Below, in pieces: positions 1-5,891 of a stretch of 5,891 nt of DNA. The stretch spans positions 1-5,891 of the forward strand of contig JAUNWC010000111.1 of NCBI GenBank assembly GCA_030540495.1, in the 5' to 3' direction. The notes beneath the pieces were generated by a model. It saw only the letters and a list, made by a program, of their open reading frames with translations, did not search any database and was not told the DNA's origin. A program made the position numbers and the translations under genes. The stretch's first letter is position 1. Every line of letters starts with the position of its first letter. Source of the DNA: Bacteroidota bacterium. Its GTDB lineage: Bacteria; Bacteroidota; Bacteroidia; Bacteroidales; P3.

Positions 1-58
1 TTGCTTTAAGTTCGGGGTTATTATTTATTATGGAATCAAAGATATAAAACTCCTTCAC
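1..58 (-). pseudogene. In-frame continuation of the outer-membrane efflux gene past the TAG (second OEP repeat, cut by window edge)
   Basis: Reading on in the same frame directly after the TAG at 59-61 gives 19 sense codons to the window edge, VKEFYIFDSIINNNPELKA, with no further stop. The part FDSIINNNPELKA resembles the opening helix of an OEP repeat. It parallels the first repeat of the same protein (LDSYIDIAINNSPLIKTKY), and PELKA is a recurrent OEP motif. In intact family members the second repeat begins at about this point, after the first helical hairpin. This is therefore most simply the second half of the same gene, separated by one nonsense codon with no frame change. The first codon after the stop is GTG, so translational restart is conceivable, but such a product would have no signal peptide. 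Only 58 bases can be seen. Confidence 0.7.
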
Positions 59-712
59 CTAATCATTATTTATAGTATACAAAAGGAGAATTTCATCTTG
101 TAAGTTTTGATGCAAAAGATTGTTGAATTGTTGCTTCTTAGTATTCAATGTTGTTTGCAAAGTTAGTATTTCCAAGTCTAACTCCTCTTTTTTTATCTCT
201 ATGTTGTTCAAATTTGGTATTGAGTTTTGCCCTTTGGAGGCATAATCTATAATTAGAGTTTCTTTTATTTGTTGAAGTATTTGTTTTTGATTCTCAAGTG
301 TTTTTATCTGGCAATTGAGGAGGGTCATATCATAATACAGTATTTTTACATTATAGATTATATCATTTAGAGAATTTACAAGAGTCCAATATGCACTCTG
401 TGTTTCACATTCCAACATTTTTCTATTGTTGCTAAGGGTACCAAACCAAGGAAACATTTGCATAATAGATACACTTGCGATTTGTTCTCCATTTACATTC
501 ATCATAGGTTTTGGCAGAAGAGAAACAGAAAGTTCTGGATTTTCCAAAGAAACCTTTGCTTTTATATCTTCTTTTTTTGCAAGAAGGTCGTTGTACTTTG
601 TTTTTATCAGTGGAGAGTTATTGATAGCAATATCTATGTAACTATCCAACATATTTTGACAATAAGACAAGGCTGAGACAAATAGGAATATTATTAAGAA
701 TAAATGTTTCAT
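59..712 (-). CDS. CusC/TolC-like outer-membrane efflux protein, N-terminal half (ends at in-frame TAG)
   Basis: This is the outer-membrane channel of a tripartite metal efflux system, expected to form a trimeric beta-barrel with a periplasmic alpha-helical tunnel. Residues 1-18 are a signal peptide (hydrophobic core FLIIFLFVSAL, cleavage probably after SYC). The residue before that Cys is Tyr, so it is a poor lipobox. Residues 21-45 match the opening of OEP repeat 1 (LDSYIDIAINNSP). MFPWFGTL at 86-93 is characteristic of the Bacteroidota TolC-family partners of CusA pumps. Residues 110-200 are the long helical pair with heptad-like Leu/Ile/Lys/Glu/Gln spacing. The family usually has 400 or more residues and two OEP repeats; here only the first repeat is present, in 217 residues. 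The stop is TAG at 59-61, and the frame stays open beyond it with second-repeat-like sequence. The gene is probably a nonsense-interrupted pseudogene, or carries a sequence error. It starts 13 bp after the pump gene's stop, so the two are surely co-transcribed. The family call is secure; whether the product works is doubtful. Confidence 0.85.
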   Translation of the reverse strand: MKHLFLIIFLFVSALSYCQNMLDSYIDIAINNSPLIKTKYNDLLAKKEDIKAKVSLENPELSVSLLPKPMMNVNGEQIASVSIMQMFPWFGTLSNNRKMLECETQSAYWTLVNSLNDIIYNVKILYYDMTLLNCQIKTLENQKQILQQIKETLIIDYASKGQNSIPNLNNIEIKKEELDLEILTLQTTLNTKKQQFNNLLHQNLQDEILLLYTINND

Positions 713-725
713 ATCTTTTTATGGT

Positions 726-3700
726 TTATTTTTTTGCTTTGCTTGCCCTCCAACAATATTGTAAAACAGGGACAACAAACATTGTCATAACTTGAATCAT
801 CATACCTCCAAAACAAGGTATGGACATAGGAATCATTATATCGGAGCCTTTGCCAGTGGAAGATAATACGGGCAAAAGAGCAATAAGAGTGGTGGCAGTG
901 GTCATGGCTGCAGGACGAACACGTTTTTTGCCCGCTTTGACCACAGCCTCAAGTATATCTTTTTTGGTTTGAGGTTTTTCTTTTTCAAAGGTTTGATGAA
1001 TATATGTTCCCATCAAAACTCCATCATCGGTTGCAACACCAAACAAAGCAATAAAACCAACCCACACTGCAACACTCAAATTAACTGTATCTATGGAAAA
1101 CAAATCTCTCATATTTATTCCTAATATACTGAAGTTCAAAAACCAATCTTGTCCATATAACCAAATAAGAATAAATCCTCCTGCAAAGGCAACAAAAACT
1201 CCCGAGAAATGTATCAAAGAGGCGGTTATGGTTCTGAATTGCATATAAAGAATAAAGAGAATAAGCAAAAGAGAGATAGGTATGACTATCATAAGCCTAT
1301 TGGTTGCCCTTTGCTCTTGCTCATAATTGCCTGCAAATTTATAGGATAGTCCTTTGGGTAATTGTATTTTGCCCTCGTTTATTACTTTGTCTATATGATT
1401 TTTTGCTTGTTTTACAACAGATATTTCTGCCAAATTATCTTTGCTATCAAATATTACATAACCAACCAAAAAAGTATTTTCACTCTGTATCATTTGAGCA
1501 CCTTTGGAATAGGTTATAAAGGCTACTTGTTTCAAAGGTATCTGTGCCTGGGTATTGGTGGGAATAAGTATATTTTCTATTGCCTCAACATCGTCCCTAT
1601 ATTCTCTTTGATATCTTACTCTTACCTTGAATCTTTCTCTTCCCTCTACTGTGGTAGTCATTGGCATATTGCCTATTGCTCCATAGAGAATATCTTGCAA
1701 ATTATTTATTGCTATACCATATCTTGCCATTTTTTCTCTATCAAGGTTTATTTCCAAATAAGCACTTGAAAGACTACGGTCATAGAAAACGGAAGAAGGA
1801 TTGATGGAAGGTACTTTCTTTAATTCTTGCTCCAAAAGTTTTCCTCCCTTTTCCATATCTTCTAAATTGGAAGCATATATTTTTAAGCCCATAGGAGCAC
1901 GCATTCCTGTGGAAAGCATAACCATACGAGTGGCTATAGGTTGAAGTTTGGCAGAAGTAGTTACTCCCGGCAAAGTTGCCGCTTTGGAAATTTCGTTCCA
2001 AATATCATCCGTAGAACGTATTTCCTTCCTCCATTGTCTTAGATATTTGCCATAAGCAGAAGGTATCAAAGAATCATAACTCAATACTCTAAACTCGGTT
2101 TTAGGGTTGTAGGTCTTGCCACTACGAAGAATAAACTCTCCTTTGCTATTGGTTTTGAATCTTCCTCTTTTGCCTAAGGTATCTAACAAATATTCTGGTC
2201 TATAATTTATTGTTGTTTCATACATTTGTACAGGCGCAGGGTCTAAGGCAGAGTTTACTCTTCCCCATTTGCCAACCACGTTTTCTACTTCTGGGATGTT
2301 TTTGAGTCTTTTGTCCATTATACTAATGTATTCCATATTTTGCTCCACTCCACTATGAGGCATAGAAGTAGGCATTAGCATAAACGACCCCTCGTCCAAA
2401 GAAGGCATAAACTCTTTGCCCGAATGAAACCAAATCAACACTCCCAAAACAAGTGTAAGTACAGGAAGAATCAAAAATTTAAACCTATGTTTTAAACACC
2501 AACGAAGTATTCTTTCATAGTAGATAACCAACAACCACAACAAAGATAAAACCAAGGCTATCAACAAAGCCACAAAAATAATATTGAACAGCATACCATT
2601 ATCCGGTCCCAAAGGCATCCACTTAAAAGAAAGCAAATAAACACAAAGGAAAACAAGCAGAACAAAAGCCATTTTCTTATAATGTTTTCTTAACCAATCG
2701 TGTTTGGAAAACCATAGATAAAAAGGAGTATTCTTTATAAAGGAAAGAAACTTCTGAGGCAATCGCAAAGAGAAAATCCAATAAATTAGGGTAGGCAAAA
2801 CTATAATACCCAAAACAAAGGAACTCATAAGAGCAAATGTTTTGGTGAAAGCCAAAGGACGAAACATTTTTCCCTCCTGTGCTTGAAGTACAAAAACGGG
2901 CAAAAAACTTATTATTGTCGTAAGCATACCCGTTGTTATGGCTGGACCAACCTCACTAACGGCATTAAAAATCGTGTCCTTTAACTCTTGTTTGTAGTCT
3001 TGCTTAGATTGATTTATTTTGTTATTATCTAAGTGTTTAAGAACGTTTTCTGTAAAGACAACACCCACATCCACCATAATTCCTATTGCAATGGCTATTC
3101 CACTTAGGGCAACAATATTGGCTTGTATATTGGTGAGTTTCATTATAATAAAGGTCATCAACACAGCCAAAGGCAACAAAGAAGATATAACAACAGAGGC
3201 TCGGAAATTCAGAACCAAAACAAGAACAACTATAATACAAATAAGTATCTCATGTAACAAAGAACTCTCTAAGGTACCTATTGTTTCTTTTATTAGTTGA
3301 GTCCTATCATAAAAAGGCACTATTGTTACCTTGGAAACACTTCCATTTTTTAGAGTTTTTTCGGGCAAAGAAACGCTAACTTCTTCTATTTTCTGTTTTA
3401 CATTGTTGATTACTTCCATAGGATTGGAGCCATAACGAGCAACAACCACACCTCCCACCACCACTTGTCCATCCTTGTCCAATCCTCCTCTGTTTTCACC
3501 AGGACCAAAACTAACCGTAGCAACATCCTTTATCTTTACAGGCACTCCCTCTTTTGAAGTTATAACCGCCTCTTCCAAATCTTTCAAAGTCTTTATATAT
3601 CCTATTCCTCTTATAAGATATTCTACTTTGTTGATTTCTATGGTACCTGCTCCTATATCAAGGTTGGAGTTTTTGACGGCTTGCATAACTTGGAGAATAT

Positions 3701-4358
3701 CTATATTGTAAGCAAGCATTTTTTGAGGAGATATATCTACTTGATATTCTTTTTGATATCCTCCCACAGAGGCAACCTCTGCAACACCTTCGGCAGAGGA
3801 AAGAGAATATTTGACATAATAATCCTCTATGCTCCTTAGTTCCTCTGGCGACCATCCTCCCGAGGGCTTGCCTGTTTTCTTGTCTCTACCTTCTAATGTA
3901 TACCAAAATATTTGCCCCAAAGCAGTAGCATCAGGTCCAAGTGTAGGTTGTACTCCTTCGGGCAAAGTTTCTTTGGGTAAGGAATTTAATTTTTCGAGTA
4001 TGCGTGAGCGAGAAAAATAAAAATCTGTCTTATCATCAAAAATAACATAGATAAAAGACATACCAAACATAGAAGAGGAGCGAATGGTCTTTACTCCCGA
4101 GATGCCAAGCAATTGAGTTGTTAGAGGGTAGGTTATTTGCTCTTGTACGTCTTTTGGACTTCTACCCATCCATTCGGTATAAACTATTTGTTGATTGTCT
4201 CCAACATCAGGTATAGCATCCACTGCAACAGGATTGCGAGGTAGAGAACCCAAATACCAATTAAAAGGAGAAGTATAAACCCCTACGCATATAATCAGGA
4301 TAATTAAAGCCGCAGTTATAAACCTATTTTCAAGAAAATATTTTATTATTTTTTTCAT
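726..4358 (-). CDS. cusA: CusA/CzcA-family heavy-metal efflux RND transporter, Cu(I)/Ag(I)-type
   Basis: This is an inner-membrane proton-driven pump of the HME-RND family, exporting metal ions through an adaptor and the outer-membrane channel encoded downstream. It is full length for Bacteroidota (1210 residues; E. coli CusA has about 1047). TM1 is at about 12-29, followed by the porter motifs AIPDVGDNQQIVYTEW (48-63) and GPDATALGQIFWYTLEGRD (141-159). TM2-TM6 lie at about 368-530, TM7 at 627-645, the second porter half at 646-1020 and TM8-12 at 1021-1202. TM4 has AIGIMVDVGVVFTEN with Asp430 and Glu437, matching D405 and E412 of CusA. Met662 (LMPTS), Met712 (PVQMYETT) and Met814 (MLSTG) align by motif with the CusA Cu(I)/Ag(I) ligands M573, M623 and M672, which favours monovalent copper or silver over Zn/Co/Cd. 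Two oddities are an extra pair of hydrophobic helices (about 563-580 and 590-614) between TM6 and TM7, and Ala1150 where E. coli CusA has Lys984. The ATG start gives a canonical N-terminus (MKKIIKYFLENRF); no Shine-Dalgarno is evident. The stop is TAA. The substrate call is inference from the Met triad. Confidence 0.95.
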   Translation of the reverse strand: MKKIIKYFLENRFITAALIILIICVGVYTSPFNWYLGSLPRNPVAVDAIPDVGDNQQIVYTEWMGRSPKDVQEQITYPLTTQLLGISGVKTIRSSSMFGMSFIYVIFDDKTDFYFSRSRILEKLNSLPKETLPEGVQPTLGPDATALGQIFWYTLEGRDKKTGKPSGGWSPEELRSIEDYYVKYSLSSAEGVAEVASVGGYQKEYQVDISPQKMLAYNIDILQVMQAVKNSNLDIGAGTIEINKVEYLIRGIGYIKTLKDLEEAVITSKEGVPVKIKDVATVSFGPGENRGGLDKDGQVVVGGVVVARYGSNPMEVINNVKQKIEEVSVSLPEKTLKNGSVSKVTIVPFYDRTQLIKETIGTLESSLLHEILICIIVVLVLVLNFRASVVISSLLPLAVLMTFIIMKLTNIQANIVALSGIAIAIGIMVDVGVVFTENVLKHLDNNKINQSKQDYKQELKDTIFNAVSEVGPAITTGMLTTIISFLPVFVLQAQEGKMFRPLAFTKTFALMSSFVLGIIVLPTLIYWIFSLRLPQKFLSFIKNTPFYLWFSKHDWLRKHYKKMAFVLLVFLCVYLLSFKWMPLGPDNGMLFNIIFVALLIALVLSLLWLLVIYYERILRWCLKHRFKFLILPVLTLVLGVLIWFHSGKEFMPSLDEGSFMLMPTSMPHSGVEQNMEYISIMDKRLKNIPEVENVVGKWGRVNSALDPAPVQMYETTINYRPEYLLDTLGKRGRFKTNSKGEFILRSGKTYNPKTEFRVLSYDSLIPSAYGKYLRQWRKEIRSTDDIWNEISKAATLPGVTTSAKLQPIATRMVMLSTGMRAPMGLKIYASNLEDMEKGGKLLEQELKKVPSINPSSVFYDRSLSSAYLEINLDREKMARYGIAINNLQDILYGAIGNMPMTTTVEGRERFKVRVRYQREYRDDVEAIENILIPTNTQAQIPLKQVAFITYSKGAQMIQSENTFLVGYVIFDSKDNLAEISVVKQAKNHIDKVINEGKIQLPKGLSYKFAGNYEQEQRATNRLMIVIPISLLLILFILYMQFRTITASLIHFSGVFVAFAGGFILIWLYGQDWFLNFSILGINMRDLFSIDTVNLSVAVWVGFIALFGVATDDGVLMGTYIHQTFEKEKPQTKKDILEAVVKAGKKRVRPAAMTTATTLIALLPVLSSTGKGSDIMIPMSIPCFGGMMIQVMTMFVVPVLQYCWRASKAKK

Positions 4359-4475
4359 CTTAAAAAATCAAATACTAAGGTGTTTCTCAAAATATATAAT
4401 CTCTCACAATCAACCATAAACCAATGCTTTTTCAACAAGAGGATAACGTATTTTTTCTTTAAATATTGTTAAAGA

Positions 4476-4645
4476 TTTATAGGTTAAATTAGGTTACGAT
4501 AAGTTAGCATAGGTTGGTGTCATAGCCTCCCAATAGGTTGGGATAGGTTAGCATAGGTTACAATAGGAGACGCATAAGCGTATGAGAGAAAGTAACGGCT
4601 TTGCCTTCCTATAACGACCTATGCTAACTTATAATAACCTATAAA
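4476..4645. repeat. Compound repeat element: 10-bp AGGTTAGCAT-like units in two direct and one inverted array
   Basis: AGGTTR-like hexamers begin at exact 10-bp steps at 4481, 4491, 4501 and 4511, and again at 4535, 4545, 4555 and, degenerate, 4565. On the opposite strand the same hexamers begin at 4640, 4630, 4620 and, degenerate, 4610. The strongest shared string, ATAAGTTAGCATAGGT, is at 4499-4514 and as a perfect 16-bp inverted copy at 4617-4632. A near copy, ATAGGTTAGCATAGGTTA, is at 4543-4560. The outer ends TTTATAGGTTA (4476-4486) and TAACCTATAAA (4635-4645) are also exact inverted repeats. The left arm carries one decamer more than the right. A further isolated AGGTTG lies on the minus strand at 4667-4672. 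The arms could fold into a long imperfect hairpin if transcribed. A MITE-like or dispersed intergenic repeat, a protein-binding array, or a Rho-independent stop for the hydrolase are all possible; the sequence does not decide. Confidence 0.85.
4499..4632. repeat. Perfect 16-bp inverted repeat inside the decamer element
   Basis: ATAAGTTAGCATAGGT at 4499-4514 is matched by its exact reverse complement at 4617-4632, separated by 102 bp. Together with the outer 11-bp match (4476-4486 against 4635-4645) it makes the element's two ends mirror each other, allowing for one missing decamer on the right. The loop holds the middle direct copy (4535-4570) and a unique centre (about 4571-4604) that includes a small ACGC-ATAA-GCGT hairpin at 4570-4581. 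Confidence 0.85.
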
Positions 4646-4690
4646 AACAGACTGTGCCTGTGGCGTCAACCTATCTTAAATTATAGAGTT

Positions 4691-5719
4691 CTAAATTACC
4701 TTGTTAAACTTATAAGTAGAGATATTTTCCTTATCTGTGATTTTAAGTATATAGTAACCTTTTTGCAAGTCTTTTACATTCAAAAAATATTGAGTAACAT
4801 TAGGCAAAATTTTCTCCATTATTTTACTTCCCAAGATATTATATATTTCTACCACAGCGTTTTTGCCAATAATATTATTTATCTCTATGGTATTGTTTTC
4901 TGCTAAATATTTGATAGATAAAGTTTTTTGTTCTTCTGAATTTAGAGAAGAGAAATTGCCACAAGAGGACAAAACACTATTATTAAAAAGCATAGATGCT
5001 GTTTGTTGCAAAGAGAGAGCCTCTTGAGAAGACAAGTCTGCATAGTAATCAGAGGATATTGAGGTTTGAAAAATAGTGGTATATAGCACACAAGCCGAAA
5101 AATAAGAGCCTCTTAGATTTGGGTGAGAATTGTCTGAGGAATGCAAATCAAATGAATTAGCGTCTTGATTATACAAATATAACCAAGCATTGCCTATAGG
5201 AGCAAGTTCACTTTGAAAATCAGAGGCAAGAGTTGAATAGTTTTGACATAACTCCATAGACATACTTTCGTAAGAACAAAACGGAGGATAAAACTGGCAG
5301 TTATTAGCATCTCCATAACGATAACCCCAAGTCATAAAAAATATTACTCTTCCCTCAGGGTTATATTCTTTAAAAAGAGAGTCAAGTTTCTTTGCATATG
5401 GATAAACCTCTGCTTGAAACTGAGAAGGCGGAAAGGCAACTTCTTGGCTCTGTCCTTGCAAAATCATTATGTCATAATTGCCTTTTCGTATCTCTTGTTT
5501 CAAAGCCTCGTTTTGCCAATGGGTCAAAAACCTTGCTCCACCCGGAGTAAAACTTGTTGTGGAAATGTTTTGATTGGAGGTTTGTGCCAATTGTTTCAAA
5601 AGATTTGGCAAATCATTTACATAAGTATAGGAATTACCTACAAAAAGCACCTTTAATTCTTGTGCATTCAAGCAACAAACAAAAACAATGGTAAAAACAA
5701 AAATATAAATTTTCTTCAT
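4691..5719 (-). CDS. Secreted SGNH/GDSL-like hydrolase (DUF4886-like) with T9SS type A C-terminal sorting domain
   Basis: This is probably an extracellular or cell-surface esterase-type hydrolase; the substrate is unknown. Residues 1-20 form a signal peptide (MKKIYIFVFTIVFVCCLNAQ, cleavage near the Ala-Gln). The SGNH fold follows. Block I is LFVGNSYTYVNDLP (25-38) with Ser30 as the likely nucleophile. A PGGAR turn is at 59-63, and YDIMILQGQSQE (82-93) is a central strand typical of DUF4886. MTWGYRYGD (129-137) and APIGNAWLYLY (173-183) follow. DNSHPNLRGSYFSACVLY (196-213) carries the expected Asp196 and His199 pair. DUF4886 proteins usually have DGxHPS here. Residues about 265-342 are a T9SS type A domain (VVEIYNILGSKI, then LQKGYYILKI, then KFNKVI at the end), which sends the protein across the outer membrane after Sec export. 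The product ends where such domains normally end, so this gene's TAG is a true stop. It has its own promoter and lies 332 bp upstream of the pump, so an operon link is unlikely. The fold is secure; the activity is inferred. Confidence 0.88.
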   Translation of the reverse strand: MKKIYIFVFTIVFVCCLNAQELKVLFVGNSYTYVNDLPNLLKQLAQTSNQNISTTSFTPGGARFLTHWQNEALKQEIRKGNYDIMILQGQSQEVAFPPSQFQAEVYPYAKKLDSLFKEYNPEGRVIFFMTWGYRYGDANNCQFYPPFCSYESMSMELCQNYSTLASDFQSELAPIGNAWLYLYNQDANSFDLHSSDNSHPNLRGSYFSACVLYTTIFQTSISSDYYADLSSQEALSLQQTASMLFNNSVLSSCGNFSSLNSEEQKTLSIKYLAENNTIEINNIIGKNAVVEIYNILGSKIMEKILPNVTQYFLNVKDLQKGYYILKITDKENISTYKFNKVI

Positions 5720-5736
5720 AACTATTAGAATTTTTA

Positions 5737-5765
5737 CAAAAATAGCAAATAAATTTATATTTCAA
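5737..5765 (-). promoter_or_regulatory. Bacteroidota-type promoter for the hydrolase gene
   Basis: On the minus strand TATTTTTG (5737-5744) fits the -7 consensus TAnnTTTG exactly, and a TTG (5763-5765) lies 18 bp upstream in the place of the -33 element. Transcription would begin a few bases downstream, leaving a short AT-rich leader of roughly 10-15 bases before the ATG at 5719. No Shine-Dalgarno is present, as is usual in the phylum. AT-richness raises the chance of coincidence. Confidence 0.55.
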
Positions 5766-5804
5766 CTTAGAAAGGTAAATAAATTTACAATCATTCTTTT
5801 TTCT

Positions 5805-5840
5805 AAAAAAAAGAGACTTCTCCTTTTACAGAAAAGTCCC
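5805..5840 (-). terminator. Rho-independent terminator of a gene beyond the right edge
   Basis: On the minus strand GGGACTTTTC (5831-5840) pairs with GAGAAGTCTC (5813-5822). This makes a 10-bp stem with two G-U pairs and an 8-base loop, followed directly by eight T residues (5805-5812). It points leftward, so it ends a minus-strand gene that lies mostly or wholly outside the window, and it separates that gene from the hydrolase promoter. One frame of the remaining bases reads Glu-Tyr-Lys-Phe-stop with TAA at 5875-5877, which could be that gene's last codons, but this is too short to claim. Confidence 0.75.
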
Positions 5841-5891
5841 CTTCATCTAAATTAATTATTATTATGAAAAAGTCTTAAAATTTATATTCTA

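Larger units (their letters stand above)
4359..4690. other. 332-bp intergenic region between hydrolase and pump genes
   Basis: This non-coding stretch separates the hydrolase stop from the pump start. The pump-proximal part (4359-4475) is a plain AT-rich leader where a promoter for the efflux operon is expected. The best -7-like string there is TATATTTTG on the minus strand (4388-4396), with no well-spaced TTG, so I do not annotate a promoter. The remainder (4476-4674) is occupied by the decamer repeat element described separately. I found no good open reading frame, no tRNA and no convincing intrinsic terminator for the hydrolase gene. Confidence 0.7.

Noticed and set aside
59..61. Genome-wide reassignment of TAG as a sense codon
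   Set aside because: The hydrolase gene also ends in TAG (4691-4693), exactly where a T9SS type A domain normally ends, so TAG acts as a stop there. The pump ends in TAA and is uninformative.
653..712. Lipoprotein signal peptide on the outer-membrane efflux protein
   Set aside because: The only nearby Cys is preceded by Leu-Ser-Tyr; Tyr at -1 does not fit a lipobox, so a standard signal peptidase I site is likelier.
1304..1769. Plus-strand open frames inside the pump gene, and similar ones at 426-676, 3019-3300, 3475-3711, 3829-4020 and 5414-5656
   Set aside because: They lie antisense to well-recognised proteins, have low-complexity composition and show no recognisable domain.
1780..2001. 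Minus-strand alternative frames within the pump gene (also 3037-3240 and 3658-3855)
   Set aside because: They overlap the clearly coding CusA frame, contain no known motif and have skewed residue content.
4388..4396. TATATTTTG as a -7 promoter element for the pump operon
   Set aside because: It does not fit TAnnTTTG without a gap, and the nearest upstream TTG elements are about 14 or 25 bases away, outside the usual spacing.
4476..4645. CRISPR array
   Set aside because: The units are 10 bp with 4-bp variable parts, occur in both orientations and have no spacer-sized unique sequences.
4644..4663. Small hairpin ACAG/CTGT followed by T residues as a terminator of the hydrolase gene
   Set aside because: The stem is only 4 bp with a 7-base loop, too weak to call; the larger inverted repeat is a better candidate for any termination function.

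Overview
The window is AT-rich chromosomal DNA that looks like a member of the Bacteroidota. The reasons are a C-terminal Type IX secretion (type A) sorting domain on one protein, a -33 TTG / -7 TAnnTTTG promoter of the Bacteroidota kind, the absence of Shine-Dalgarno sequences ahead of the starts, and a CusA-type pump of the long form (about 1,200 residues) usual in that phylum. The genus cannot be named from the sequence. All three genes read on the minus strand, so transcription runs from the right end to the left.

Right to left: (1) At 5805-5840 a strong intrinsic terminator closes a gene lying beyond the right edge. (2) A good Bacteroidota promoter (5737-5765) precedes a 342-residue secreted SGNH/DUF4886-like hydrolase with a T9SS sorting domain (4691-5719). 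(3) A 332-bp intergenic region (4359-4690) holds a repeat element built from 10-bp units: two direct copies and one inverted copy of a unit of about 40 bp around a unique centre. (4) A full-length CusA-type heavy-metal RND pump (726-4358) has the three periplasmic methionines that bind Cu(I)/Ag(I) in E. coli CusA. (5) Thirteen bases downstream lies the outer-membrane channel gene of the same efflux system (59-712). It stops at an in-frame TAG about half way through the family's usual length. The same frame continues past the TAG to the window edge with sequence resembling the start of the second OEP repeat.

Genes 4 and 5 form a metal-efflux operon. The pump takes Cu+/Ag+ from the periplasm or cytoplasm and passes it to the outer-membrane channel. 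The periplasmic adaptor (CusB-like) needed to join them is not in the window and would be expected just beyond the left edge. The hydrolase upstream appears to be a separate transcription unit with no evident link to metal resistance.

The two points most worth checking are the amber codon that splits the outer-membrane factor and the decamer repeat element between the hydrolase and the pump. I found no CRISPR array, tRNA, rRNA or transposase, and no clear evidence of a wholly new system.
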